Source: Diplodia intermedia
Lineage: Eukaryota; Ascomycota; Dothideomycetes; Botryosphaeriales; Botryosphaeriaceae
Assembly: GCA_021495925.1 (NCBI GenBank)
Contig: JAKEKT010000011.1
Location: 496,001-560,000, forward strand
Length of the DNA: 64,000 nucleotides
Reading direction: 5' to 3'
The notes below the pieces were generated by a model. It was not told the DNA's origin. It did no database searches and was given only the letters and a program-made list of their open reading frames with translations. Shown in pieces: positions 10,566-21,427 of this stretch; the stretch's first letter is position 1; each line of letters starts with the position of its first letter. The translations under genes were made by a program, and so were the position numbers.

Positions 10566-12554
10566 TCAACTCACCTTTCTCAGCCCGGCAATCACAGCCT
10601 GCAGCTTCGCCCTCGCCGCCTGATCCTGGCCAGCCTCGTTCTCCCCGTCGCCGTAGTCCAGCTCCACCTCCGCCAACGCCTCCCGCGCCCGCCCGCACCG
10701 GCTCTCCGTCGCGCGGCGCACCTCCTCGCTGACCTCTTGACGCCAGTTGTGGACGCTGGCTTCCATATCGCGCACCAGCGTCAACACTTCTTGCTTCAGC
10801 TCCGGGACCGTTTTCCGATTGCCACCGGTGGTGCTGCTCCCGCTGCCATATTCTCCCCCTTCTCCTTCTTCTCCTCCTCCTCCTGACAACACCCCGCCCG
10901 GCTTCACAGCAGCCGCTGCAACAGCAACAGCAGCATGTGACGCAGAAGAGGAAGGAAGCTCCGACGCCGCAGTAACCGTACCGCCGCCCGAAGGAGCCTT
11001 GTGAGGCGGTCTGAACCACTTCGAGAGAGAGCCGAACGCGGCGGCCCCAGTCGGCGCGGACAACAACGACGCCGAAGAAGAAGAAGACGATGTCGAAAAC
11101 GACGACGACGACGACGACGACGACGACAGGACGGCTGCCGCACCGGCACCGACAACACCACCACTTCCATCCCAAAACGCCCCCGTCTCGGCCGCGTACC
11201 ACGTCTCGCGCAGCGGCGTCTCCCACCTCGGCGAGCGCGCCTCGGCCCGCGCCAGCCAGCGCTCGAACCGGTCGCGCGCCGCCGCGCTGGCCGCGTCCTC
11301 GCCGTCGAAGAAGAAGGCCGACGGCGACGAGGACGAGGGTGGCGGGGCGGGGGTGGCGCCAGCGCCACCGGTCATGGACGACGATGAGTTTTGGAGGTCG
11401 AGGGGGAGGATGAGGGTGAAGGAGCCGGGGCGGATGTCGCTGTCGCTGTCGCCGTCGCCTTTTGTCTCCTCGCGGTCGTTGTTGTTGTCGTCGTCGTCGA
11501 TGGAGGATGGGGAAGGGGAAGGGGGAGAAGGCCAGGCGTTGAGCCAGTTGGGTGGGAGGGCGAGGACGTGTTGGTGTGGGGAAAGGGCGGAGGAGGAGGG
11601 GAGGTTTAGGAGCGAGGAGATGGCGAGGGCGTCGGCGCGGGACGATGCTTGTTGCTTCTTGCCGCCGGGAGCGGCGGATTTGGTGCGCGTGACGAGGGTG
11701 GTGAGGAGGTCGACGCTCCATTGGTTCACCCTGGCGGCGAATGCGATGTTGGAGAGGTCTGGGGACGGCGGCGAGGTCGCGGATGGAGGGCCCTCGGGCG
11801 CCGCGGCCGCGTAGAGGAGGTAGGTTTCGTTGAAGGCGGTGCTGTTCTTGGTCGGCGGGATGAAGAGCTCCAGCGGCACGTTGGGGTTGAGGATGATGGA
11901 GGTGGCGGGGAAGTAGTAGAGCCATTCGAGGCGCTTTGACGGCGGGTTTGTCAGCTCCGCTTGTAAGACCGAGAGCATCTGGGCGGCGAAGTTCTCGGCT
12001 GGGTTGGAAGCGATTTGCTCGCGCATGGTGTGGTGCTGGTAGCCGTGCCGTCTGTCGTGCTCGGCGTGGGTTTTGACGGCCCGGTCAATGTAGTCGTTCT
12101 GAGGATGGTTAAGGATTGATATTTTGCCCACAATGGCATTGCGTTCTTCTTTGGCGGGAGAAGGCGCGTGGTTGTAGTTTGGGCTGTCCGTGTCCATGCT
12201 CTTGCCATTGCCCATCCACGGTGGACGACGCATGGCACCGTACATGCCATGCACCTTGTCCATCGGAATCCAGGCGCCTATCTTGTCCTTGATCTTCGAC
12301 ATGGCTTCGTGGTGCCATTTTGCGCTCGCGGGGTGCTCTTCATCACTCAGAGTGGTAACTTCGGGGGGGACGAGTTCATCGGGTGGCCGGGAATCAACAG
12401 CGTTGGGAGGGTAGAAACCTGTCTCAGACAGGTCGATTGCGTATGGAACGGTCCTTTCGAAGAAGTTTCCAACCGTGTAGAAGAGGACAATCACGAACAA
12501 GCTCAGGATGACGACGCGGAGACCACGGCCGCCAAGGCCCGTAACGCCGCGCAT
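10566..12554 (-). CDS. GT34-related type II membrane protein with degenerate catalytic motif
   Basis: Single exon, 662 residues from the ATG at 12554, chosen because it puts a signal-anchor helix (about residues 12-32, VVILSLFVIVLFYTV) at the N terminus as in Golgi glycosyltransferases. The region at residues 140-270 follows the GMA12/MNN10 (GT34) pattern: VGKISILNHP, RHGYQHHTMREQI, AENFAAQMLSVLQAEL, RLEWLYYF, ILNPNVPLELFIPP, QWSVDLLTTL. In active fungal GT34 enzymes RLEWLFWF is followed by the metal-binding DADT and later by NNGVF. Here those positions read PATS (residues 216-219) and SNIAF. The C-terminal half is low-complexity (Pro, Asp/Asn, long Ser tracts) and ends in a charged helix. 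It is probably a noncatalytic Golgi relative, though a divergent enzyme cannot be excluded. The stop directly follows a GTGAGT, so a further 3' exon is possible. Confidence 0.78.
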   Translation of the reverse strand: MRGVTGLGGRGLRVVILSLFVIVLFYTVGNFFERTVPYAIDLSETGFYPPNAVDSRPPDELVPPEVTTLSDEEHPASAKWHHEAMSKIKDKIGAWIPMDKVHGMYGAMRRPPWMGNGKSMDTDSPNYNHAPSPAKEERNAIVGKISILNHPQNDYIDRAVKTHAEHDRRHGYQHHTMREQIASNPAENFAAQMLSVLQAELTNPPSKRLEWLYYFPATSIILNPNVPLELFIPPTKNSTAFNETYLLYAAAAPEGPPSATSPPSPDLSNIAFAARVNQWSVDLLTTLVTRTKSAAPGGKKQQASSRADALAISSLLNLPSSSALSPHQHVLALPPNWLNAWPSPPSPSPSSIDDDDNNNDREETKGDGDSDSDIRPGSFTLILPLDLQNSSSSMTGGAGATPAPPPSSSSPSAFFFDGEDAASAAARDRFERWLARAEARSPRWETPLRETWYAAETGAFWDGSGGVVGAGAAAVLSSSSSSSSSFSTSSSSSSASLLSAPTGAAAFGSLSKWFRPPHKAPSGGGTVTAASELPSSSASHAAVAVAAAAVKPGGVLSGGGGEEGEGGEYGSGSSTTGGNRKTVPELKQEVLTLVRDMEASVHNWRQEVSEEVRRATESRCGRAREALAEVELDYGDGENEAGQDQAARAKLQAVIAGLRKVS
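11101..11127. repeat. (GAC)9 microsatellite encoding polyserine
   Basis: Nine perfect GAC units on the + strand are read on the minus strand as a TCG serine run inside the GT34-like protein's low-complexity tail. Confidence 0.9.
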
Positions 12555-13534
12555 GATGGCGGACAAAGAGGTTGGGAGAGACGTGTTGGAGTGGGGTCGG
12601 GTGGAGCAGCAGCGCAGCGCAGAGGGGCCATTACAAGCCAGAACCAAAGCGTGGCACGAAGAGAGGGATGAAGGCGTGGGAAATTGAAAGGGACCTCGGC
12701 GAAGGTGGCCGCCAGGACTTGCCTTCCCTCGACTCAAGCTTTGCCGCCCCTCCGCTTGCAATGGAGTCACACAAATGCCTTGATATGATGAGTGTCGCCA
12801 TTATTGCACCGAGGGCAGGCCTGCCAAGGCTTGACAGGACCGAGGGACACGGCCTTGCTGTGAGTGGCTGGCAGTGGCCGCTTTCAGAACCGGGGAAGAA
12901 CCTGTGGTTACGCGAACCGTTCGAATGCGTTGTTGTTGAGTGGTACGTAGATACGCTTGGCTGGTTTATGGTTGGGCAGGGTGGCTGGGGGAATGGAGGG
13001 AGGGGAGCACATGCAAGGTCCAGTACGCCATGCCCGAAACAGCATGGAGGAGGACACTGCCCTCCCACAACCTCACAACTACGCACGGCCGACCGCAACT
13101 TGGCCTCTGCTCTATTGTTGGTCTCGTTCAATGGCTGTTCATCTCCTGCTGTCTCTGGTTATGCAGCCTATCGCCGATGATTTCCATCCCACGCGTACTC
13201 CAAGCCCGATATTCAAGGTATCCATTAAAATGTATGGATGAGACTATGGAGTCCTGTATCTTTGTGCCGGACGGGAGCCAATTAGAACGTCATTCGAGTA
13301 TTTCTTGCTACCCCCTGTGAGAACCGAATGATCGGGAATTTTCGTAACAGTCGTTACGAGAAACAAAAGCATGTGTAGCCCACATCATTCGAGCTCAGCC
13401 TTTGGACGAGACCTCTTCCGCGATTTTCGGCGTGTCGTAGACTGGACAATCACCCAAGGTCGAAGTGAATATGGCATAGCTCCATCTGTGTACTACCATC
13501 GCCCTTAAAAGTTGAGAAACTTCTGAAGGACACA
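12555..13534. other. intergenic region upstream of GT34-like gene
   Basis: About 1 kb containing the GT34-like promoter and the 3' flank of the coiled-coil gene. Open frames of 166-202 codons overlap on both strands near 12.6-13.2 kb but lack domain-like sequence. I see no separate gene. Confidence 0.5.
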
Positions 13535-14713
13535 TTAGTTCTTGTCGCTACCATTTTGGTCTTTGACACGTACGAAATGCAGGCGCACTCTGCCGATGGA
13601 TCGCATCTCGCTATCCTTCACAATGTAGGAGTTGCCCTCGAAGAACCTGTCTGGATTGCCCATAGAGTAAGCCAGACTAATCATGGTCGGAGATCCAGGC
13701 AGAAGTGAGTGGACTCGAATGGTGTTTCCAGACAAGGAGCCTACAGCGCGGGCGACTTCATCTTGCTCAGAGCCACGAGGGATTCCGGTAATAAGGATCA
13801 GGTCGTTGGCGGTGATGCGAGGAACTACGAAATTGCTTGTGGGGAGCCTGCTCTGAGATGTGCGGCCATACTGGGTTCCCGGGGAAGAGAAATCCTGTCC
13901 ATCCAAGGCGATGAGTTCAGCTTCGAGCGCAGCTACGATTCGCTGCCTGAGCTCCTCAGAGATGTTATCCAGGACTTGGAAGAAAGCGAGTAGCCTCTTC
14001 GTAATAGCGACCGCGCTGTCCCTCATCTTCTTTGACTGGTTTTTGGAGATCCAGGCTTCGGTCTCTTGGTCAGCGCAAGCCTTCATGGCATCCGCAATCT
14101 GCGCCTTCTCGGTCAAGGTCTGGGCCATAGTCTCTAGCCTGGCCCTCTCGAGATTCTCAATCTCGTTGAAAAGGTTCTGGAAGCTGTCGTTCAGATCGTG
14201 CTGCACACTGATGCAGTGCCTGTAGAGCTGAGCCCTCTCTTCGTCCAAGTCCCGCTTCTGCTTCTCGACCTCCGCCTGACGACGATCCAAATCTTCCTCC
14301 TGTTGCTTCAACGCGGCTTCTCTCGCGCTGAGCCTCACATCGGTGCGCTTCCGGATGAAGGCGATGGGCTCCATCCTTAACACCTTTGCGGCATCGCTGG
14401 CGGTGGTCTGCTCATGCTATGAAGAGGAGGTTTAGTTTGCGACTAACGCGAGGTATCCTACCTGGATCCTACTTACCTCGGTTTCGGCTGGAGGCGTGAC
14501 TGCGATGAATGGTACGTTGTGTCTTGGCGGCGTCGCAAACGGGCGCGTGACAAACGCGCTCGTCAGGCCGATGCGGCGGAGGCTGTCGTACAGCTCTGCC
14601 GGCGGCTTCGTGAAGACATGGCGAAAGGACAGCAGGAACTTCTTGTCGTACTTGCCTTCTCCCGGCTTGAATGCCGGGTTGCGGGCAGGGTTGGGCGAAA
14701 GCGGCGCGTCCAT
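13535..14713 (-). CDS. coiled-coil protein of unknown function
   Basis: Two exons, 14713-14477 and 14416-13535, joined over a 60-nt GTAAGT...CATAG intron, give 372 residues. The start is the first ATG (MDAPLSPNPARNPAF). Residues 1-79 are Pro-rich and contain LLSFRHVFTKPPAELYDSLRRIGL. A long coiled coil spans about residues 105-215 (REAALKQQEEDLDRRQAEVEKQ, LERARLETMAQTLTEKAQ). The C-terminal 90 residues look folded (DLILITGIPRGSEQDEVARAV, RVRLHFVRVKDQ). I do not recognise a family. The coiled coil points to a scaffold or oligomer but fixes no function. Splice phase and composition make it a convincing gene. Confidence 0.8.
14417..14476 (-). other. 60-nt intron of the coiled-coil gene
   Basis: The donor GTAAGT at 14476-14471 and the acceptor ending at 14417 join ACC-GAG to CAT-GAG in phase 0. 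Confidence 0.85.
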
Positions 14714-15180
14714 GGCGGTGGAGTCAGGATTTGCTAGTGTCCCACCGGGGTGCGGACGGGGTGTTGGTGTTGTGGTCAAGAGCAGACGCGGAAAACATAC
14801 GTTGACGTCATGCGTCTCTTTCCATCACCTGAAGATACTAACACCGGTGAAGTGCTCAGCAATTTCCAAGGGGTGAAGCTGGGCTGGCCAGAGACACTTT
14901 GGAGCCACCATCCACTTGCTTCCACGCTCAACCCACAGCGAGGTCAGATAACTGGCAGTCATTGTACTTGGCTCCATTCTAAATCCCTATGACCATTTCT
15001 GTCGACAGCATGTAGCACCTCCCCCGCGAAGTATTGGGCAACCTGAACACCTTTGGGAAGCAACGTGGGTTCGAGGCGCCTCTCCACATAAGCCGCTTAC
15101 ACCTTCTCCGCTAGCATTCCTCTATAAATATCTCCATAAACTTTACAGCTAGGCGATTGGCTAAATGCAGTTGCCGAGTA
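14714..15180. other. promoter region of the coiled-coil gene
   Basis: A 467-nt stretch with nothing beyond probable upstream regulatory DNA for the minus-strand gene starting at 14713. Confidence 0.5.
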
Positions 15181-15558
15181 TCACTGGCGTGTAGGAGCAA
15201 CAACAGTGCCCACAGTGGAGAAGCAATCCGGGCAGTGTTTTTGCAAAAGATTCGTCATGAATTTTCTAGCACATATCAAATTGTCGCACTTGTGATTCTG
15301 GCATTGAGATAATCGCTCACACTGGGAAGTCCATTTCGGACCAGTGATGACTGTCCGTGGCAAGTGTGGCGGTAGACCGTTCGCAAATAGGCATTGGGCG
15401 TCTTCGCTTCGATGTACAGGGATGTACGTAGCTTGGTTTGCTACAATGCCTTTCCAAGTACCGTTGGACAAGTAATTCGGGATCAAGAGAACATGAAAGC
15501 ATAGTGGACGATAAACGACTTCGGCCTTCTCGGATATTTGTTGTAGAAGGAATTGCAT
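15181..15558 (-). CDS. possible small Cys-rich protein, unrecognised
   Basis: A 125-codon open frame with an ATG at 15558. It differs from its neighbours in lacking the Arg/Pro/Ala-rich look of chance frames in this GC-rich DNA. The last third has eight regularly spaced cysteines (CERLSQCQNHKCDNLICAR, then HCPDCF), which suggests a small zinc-binding or disulfide-stabilised module. There is no signal peptide. A possible upstream mini-exon beginning near 15613 is followed by GTAAAC, so the protein could be longer at its N terminus. I recognise no family, and it could be a remnant of a larger gene. Confidence 0.35.
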   Translation of the reverse strand: MQFLLQQISEKAEVVYRPLCFHVLLIPNYLSNGTWKGIVANQATYIPVHRSEDAQCLFANGLPPHLPRTVITGPKWTSQCERLSQCQNHKCDNLICARKFMTNLLQKHCPDCFSTVGTVVAPTRQ

Positions 15559-17049
15559 TGCTTACGAAGGGGTGGAGGTTTACGTCTGAATATTGCGTCT
15601 CGATTTAGCATCTAGATGTATGTACACATGAGTGAGTACTTCACCCGTATGGCCCGAGGCACTCACGTGCTGCGACAACGTCCGACAGCCTCATGCGGCA
15701 AGCCACTACGGAGTCAAGTGGCGCGAAAAGAAACTCCATGCTTGTTCGGCGAACATTCGCAGTTCGCGGCGGGTGTGGTTCAACTACAACCAACTCAGGC
15801 ACCCAGGGTAATTTCGCGTATAGAAGACGGAAGCGAGTAGCTCGAGACGATTGCTGCAGCTATAGCTCGCAGCGGCAATAGGGCAGCAGCCAGACTAGCG
15901 GCCGAGGCGAAGCGTGGGCGAAGGATCTAGCGGCCGCGTCACACCCTACCTCGGCGATACGAGGTGGGGCGCATCTCGGCTGGCGGCAGAGTCAGCTCGG
16001 CGGTGTCGTGGGCTGGGGCGGTTGGGAGTGGGGACTTGCAGAAGGAGCGCGTGGGCGCAGAACACGCCCAGGGCTCGCGAGGTGGGCGGTCGCGTGGTGG
16101 ACACGATCGGCCGTCGGTTGCGGCGCATTGACTGAGAACAGAGGCACGCAGCGGCAAGTGTCGGCAAGTAGCGTGCGCCGGCGCAGATCTATCGCAAGCC
16201 CAAGCGCGGATCCGCAGGGCTCGGTGGGCGTGGCGCGCGAATGGGGCGAGGCCAAAGAGATTGCAAGGCTGATGGCCTTGGGGCGGCCTTGGGGCTGGTG
16301 CGCAGCTGCAGTGCCGCGTGGTGCGGACGCGATTTCTGGCAGGCCCTCTTCCAAACTTCGCAGCCTCTGGCGCAGCCTCTGGCGCAGGCTCTGGCGCAGG
16401 CTCTGGCGCCGCGGTGCAGCTGCATCCGTTGGGTTGGCAAGCGCGGGCCGGGGCAGCTCGTGTCATTGCCACGTGCACGGCGACAAATCGCAGCCAGGCA
16501 GCGCGTCCCTGAGTCTGGCTGTCTTCACGCCGCCCTTGGCTGCATCTGCGCCGCGACGCCAGCAGCTCCAGGCTCCCGCGCCCCGCCGGCCAAGCGCCTT
16601 GCGCCTCTCTTCCACCTCGCCGCTCCAACCTGTGCTGCCACGCTCGACCGCCCGCCCGGCGCCTGCGCAACGCTTTGTCTCAGACTGCGACTCTGCCCGG
16701 CCCCAGCGCCCGTACAGATCTGCCCCCTTGCCGATCCGCTCGCGGTCGCCCGGCCGCGTGAAACGCCAAACGCACGACGAGCCCGAAACAGCTGATCCTG
16801 CCGTACCTCGACCAGCCTTCATCCTGGACAGCCTCGCGACCATCTTTTGTCTGTAGCAGCACCCTTCCCGCCGCCCTCCTCCCGCACCCACTCTCCGTCT
16901 GCAGCATTCCGCGACGCCCCCCCAGCTTCGTCCTCCAGCCGCCCGCCCCCCGGTCCGCCAGCACCTCCAGCCCACCCCGACCGCCTCCGCTAGCCCAACG
17001 GCCTGAACCACCCGCCCGACTCCCTGTCGCGACCGCCCGATCCTTCGCG
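15559..17049. other. GC-rich intergenic region with 12-bp tandem repeat
   Basis: About 1.5 kb, strongly GC-rich from 15.9 kb on. It includes a four-unit 12-bp tandem repeat at 16360-16407 and the CT-rich leader of the small gene at 17050. Long open frames on both strands here (up to 282 codons) overlap each other in several frames and look like chance. Confidence 0.5.
16360..16407. repeat. four-unit 12-bp tandem repeat
   Basis: Two copies of GCAGCCTCTGGC are followed by two copies of GCAGGCTCTGGC. The unit length is a multiple of three, but no convincing gene crosses it. Confidence 0.9.
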
Positions 17050-17554
17050 ATGCCTAACTCGCTCGAGTCCTCGCGGCCAATGCTGAACGTAAGACGCCCC
17101 CACACCCATGCCGTCCGCCTACCTCCCTCGTATCTGCACCACTCCATCCTCCGCTCGTCCCACAACACCTCCCTCTCCATCCTCTCCTCGACCTGACACC
17201 GCCGGCATCATGCAGTCCAGCACTGCCCGCAACTCGGCTCGCCTGTCCACCTACTCCAACGCGCCCACCCTCACCCCGTCCATCGCCCCCTCGACCACCT
17301 CCTCCATCGACCCGCGCCACGCCGAGATCAAGGCCTGGAATGCCGGCCTCGACCGTCTCGAGGACAAGCGCCTCGTCTCGCAGCGCTATGTCGCCTCTCC
17401 CGACAAGATTGACAACATGAGCAAGCTGGCCCTGGGAGCCAAGCTCGACCGCGCCCTGGCCCGGCGCATGAGCGAACAGGACGCTGTTTTCAGACCACAT
17501 GCGCGCGGCATCAGCGTCGACGAGAAGAGCGGCAGCGAGAAGGAGGACGCTTAA
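17050..17554 (+). CDS. small unknown protein, spliced
   Basis: Exons 17050-17088 and 17216-17554 (GTAAGA donor, ATGCAG acceptor) give 125 residues with the phase kept. The protein begins MPNSLESSRPMLN, continues with a Ser/Thr-rich disordered part (STARNSARLSTYSNAPTLTP) and ends with a compact helical part (HAEIKAWNAGLDRLEDKRLV, SKLALGAKLDRALARRM). The helical part has well-ordered hydrophobic spacing and preferred codons and is the main reason to accept the gene. An alternative is an unspliced start at the ATG at 17210, which would keep all of the helical part. No family is recognised and no targeting signal is visible. Confidence 0.6.
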
Positions 17555-20500
17555 TTCGCCCCTGACCAACGAGCTGCTATGGCTCATGCATACGGAGATA
17601 CCACGACGATCGGACGTACGGACGCACGACATGATCGAATCGCTCATGGTTGCCGGGGCAAAGGATACATGGTGCCGCACCGGGGTTCACTGCCATAATT
17701 TTTGAGAACATCTGCGTGTGGCGAACGCGCCTTCCAACTTCCTTACTGTTGTCAAGACTACACGGTCCCAAGGATGTTTCTTCTCTGTCAGGCGCTTGAA
17801 CCCCCATTCATTATTGCTTTAACTTTCGATGCTGTCTCGCTTTTCTGCATTTTGGAGGCTTCCAGATACCACGCCATGTTTTTCTCTTATTTCGCTTTGC
17901 AGAAACTAGTCCGGGGTTGCAGAACAAGGCGACGGCCGGCCTTTGGAAATCCAAGCATGTCTCTTCATATTATCCGTCTCATCCCCGTCGGTTATGCCAC
18001 TCATGCACCCAAAGCCCCACACACGTGGGCTTTAGGGTTACTCGACCCCCTGCGGCGGATGTTTGCGGATACGAGCACGTGGTGGCGGCGTGAGGCAAAA
18101 TCTTACATTCTCAGAAGGACTCATCCGGCTGTATCCGATTTCCAGCTTTTGGGTCGTTTCCTTTGACGACGATGCTCGATAACTGCGCCAAAAAGGTTTG
18201 GATGATAGCGACGTATCTCAGGTAATATCACGATCCAGGCCTGTTCGTAGACAGGAATAGAACAGAAGAATTCAGAAGTCACGTCAACAACTATTTCGAC
18301 CTCAATCTGCATCGTATTCGCATTGCCCAAAGCAGATGGAGCATCACACCCGCAATGGCCGCCTCAAAGGAGCGACTCGAATCTTTACTGCCCAAGTCCC
18401 AAAACTTGGTGGTGCAGTACGACTGTTTCTCTGTGTGGCAAGGAACCTGCGGGCCGAGGATGCTTGTGAGATCATTGGTGTACTACCCGACGCCGGCAAC
18501 TGGGGCTAGTCATTGGACGCCAAGTATGTGCCGCATATTCCATACGGTCGAAAGGGGAGGGAAATTACGTAGTTCTGTCGTGCGCTGACCGGTCTGTAGA
18601 TCAAGAAAAGGCATGATGCAAGGAACCTTCTTTGCCGAGTGCCAGTGGGGGCATGCAGCTTCTCGACGACAGTTCCATGTTGTCCGTGCATAGTATGCTG
18701 TGTCTCAACAAAAACCTTCGGCAGGAGGTACCCTGCTTACTACCAGTGAGGGACCATCGAGACCTGTCTGCAACGATAGACAACAGCGCTGAGCATGTGG
18801 ACGCCCCTTTCCCCTATCGCATCACCAAAACGGGTTGGCGCCACAACGATCGATGACTCTGTAACTATCAAACCAATCAAGAGTGGGCATCGGCACCGCT
18901 ACCTACATCTACTCTCCTTCGTGCTGCGCCTCAAGACCCGGGGGGGATCTCGCATTTTTGATCGCCACCTCGATGTCGACGCATACCGCTGTTCCACGCT
19001 CCACACCTGGACATCCTTGTCAATAGTCCGAACCCTTCCAACCCTAAGCCGTCGCCCGGGTCAAATCTTTTCTTTTTCCTAAACCTGGTGGAGATGGTTG
19101 ACCGTAGATAGGAGTCCTTGCGGAGAACTGATTTGACGCCTTCCAGTATAACGCTAGCTTTACTACCGCCGCCGCCGCCGCATTCCTTCCTGCTATCGCT
19201 AGCTACAGTGATACTACAGCCACGACGCCTGGCTATACCGCTTTTTCTATTCCATCATAGTCCTGCCGCCATGACCTCTCTTCGAGCCCCGACCAGAATG
19301 TAGCTAGTGAGGTGGACGCTACGCAGCGCAGTACACCTCTTTTCTTTTTTTTCCTCCATCTCTTCTCTGGCGCACCATGTGGCTTGTGAGGATCACGACC
19401 AAGAAGTCTACGGGATGCCACCCTCCTCCTTTATCGCACGCACTCTTGGCGGTGGTCGGTGTGTCGTCGGGCTGCTGTCATGCGCACGCCATCGTTTGTT
19501 GGAGCCGACAAACCCAGCCATTGGTCCGTTGCCGGTCGTCCGAATGGAAAAGGGGGGGAAATACGGAAAGACGCCGTGGGATCTAGAGGATTTGGTTGCC
19601 GTGTGGTCGCTGGGGTTGTTGGTCTCGGTGTTGTTTGATTGGAGCGTTTTGGTGTGTCTGACAAGGACGCTTGCGTTGGGATTGTGCTGGCAAGCCGGCA
19701 ATCGAGTACAGCGAACTTGAAGAGACATTTTGCTCTTCCGTATGGGTGCTTGTGGACTGATCAATTGCTGACATCCCCTCTGAGGTAGTTCTTCGTTCCG
19801 CAGACGATTTGGGACATGGCTTTCAATGGATAACCGCACCACACTCAGCGTGTAGAGGACGGCATCATGGAAGAGAGTTGGAAAATTGAAGTTGTCCGGT
19901 GATGCGGGTGTCTCTGTTCGGATAGTCAGCTTGGCGGTGCAGTCCACATATGCAACATGGTGGGTACCACGCTAATCTTCAGGCCATGCCATGCAGATGC
20001 CATGTGCCACTACGGCCCGAGTCATGTTGCGTTTTAGTATGATGTACAGGGGACCAACAACCACTCGGCTTGAGTCCAGCACGGTGGGCTGGAAAAAGCA
20101 AAAACACGACCAGCAATTCAATCCCCACGTCGGCGCTACCAATGCAGGCAGATTGCTGGGATGCAATTCTGTTGGGGCCAAACATGGACGCATGCGGCGA
20201 TGGATGCTGGGGTTGACCGGTCTGCGGACTGCAGACTGCAGTTCTCAGAACACAGAGTCCAGCCTTTGGTTGCAGCAGCTGACCGCTTCGATAGCAGAGC
20301 GAGTCTAGAAGCTGGTCTGCGACGGGTGCCAAGCGGAGTAGGGCTGTTCGGTGGCGGGCTGGCCTCACACGGGCCCAACCGCGTACCAGAGCGTGGTAGC
20401 CTATCCCTCTCGGCGGCCCCGGTCGTGCCGTGCGGCAGTTGCCCGTAGACCTGCGAAGTCTTGCATGTAGGCTGCTGCTATTTTGAGCTCTGGTAAGCTA

Positions 20501-21427
20501 CTCGGGCAAAAGTCAACTCTAAACAAGTGCCCAATATACACGAATCACAGCGCGGCATAGGGTGCCAATTGATACTCCCCCATCTCACCTTCTGGCTATC
20601 AATCGCAAGCCAACGTAGCACTGCTCCTTCCAAGTGTGGCGAGCGCTGCTGCCGGTTACGTCAGTATCCGCTTCGCTAGCGCGACGGGTTAAGCGGAGGT
20701 AATGCTGACCGCACACCCTCAACCCTCAACCCTCAACCCCGACGACTCCTGCCCTCTCTCTGCTTTGTATGTCGCTGCTACCGCCTGAGATCAGCTATAG
20801 CTGTTGCTTCCGAGAACGCAAAGCCAACTGCCCACGGACACAGGCCAGCCCTACTGTCGACTGCATGCCACTCGCACTTTCCGGGAAGCATTGCTCGCGC
20901 TTCAACATTCTTTTTCCCCATGGAGAAATATTGCTCCAACGGCGAGCGAGCGGCCCGGCAACGGCGCGTGGCTGCCTACGTACGCCTGTTGCGAATCCAG
21001 TGCCACCGCCTGCTCTCCGACGCTGCTTGGTAATTGCAGGCCAGCCTTGATCGCCAGCTAACACGTCGTCGACTTCGGCCAGGGTGGCCAGTAGTTTTGG
21101 CTCGGAACCTCGAGGCTTGGCGCTTGGCCGGTTGACGGAGGTATTGCCAATTATACCACTGTAAGCTTATACAGAAGCCCGTTTCTGGACGAGAGCTCCG
21201 TCTCTGAACTCAATGTAGCAAATCCTCAGCTTGGTTCCCCTCTCCCGCTATTCGTCTTTCGTTCGTTGTTGCCGTCGTGTTCTGCAGCACATGACTCGTT
21301 TTCCACTCCTTTGATCCCTTATATTTGGTATGACTCGCCAAGCGCGACAGTTGAGCCTCTACGCCTGCCGCTGCCCCTCGTATTGTGAAACCACAGGTTC
21401 CCAGCAATATTTAGCCATGACAGAAAT
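17555..21427. other. 3.9-kb gene-poor region
   Basis: No reading frame here convinces. The longest, about 180 codons on the minus strand near 19.4-19.9 kb, has no domain-like pattern. A short CCCTCAA-type tandem lies at 20715-20740. The last few hundred bases are the promoter of the membrane protein that starts at 21428 or 21527. Confidence 0.45.
20715..20740. repeat. short ACCCTCA tandem repeat
   Basis: Three perfect ACCCTCA units plus a partial fourth. It resembles, but does not match, the CCCTAA telomere repeat of most filamentous fungi. Confidence 0.85.

Noticed and set aside
10396..11925. 509-codon minus frame overlapping the GT34-like gene
   Set aside because: It reads the same DNA in another frame as Arg/Pro/Val runs; the GT34-like frame carries recognisable motifs.
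12572..13180. 202-codon + frame upstream of the GT34-like gene
   Set aside because: Overlaps the likely promoter and a minus frame of similar quality; no domain seen.
15939..16670. 243-codon minus and 282-codon + frames
   Set aside because: Overlapping antisense frames in GC-rich DNA that includes a 12-bp tandem repeat; no protein-like signature.
20715..20740. Interstitial telomere repeat
   Set aside because: The unit is ACCCTCA rather than CCCTAA and there are only three copies, so it is treated as a simple tandem repeat.
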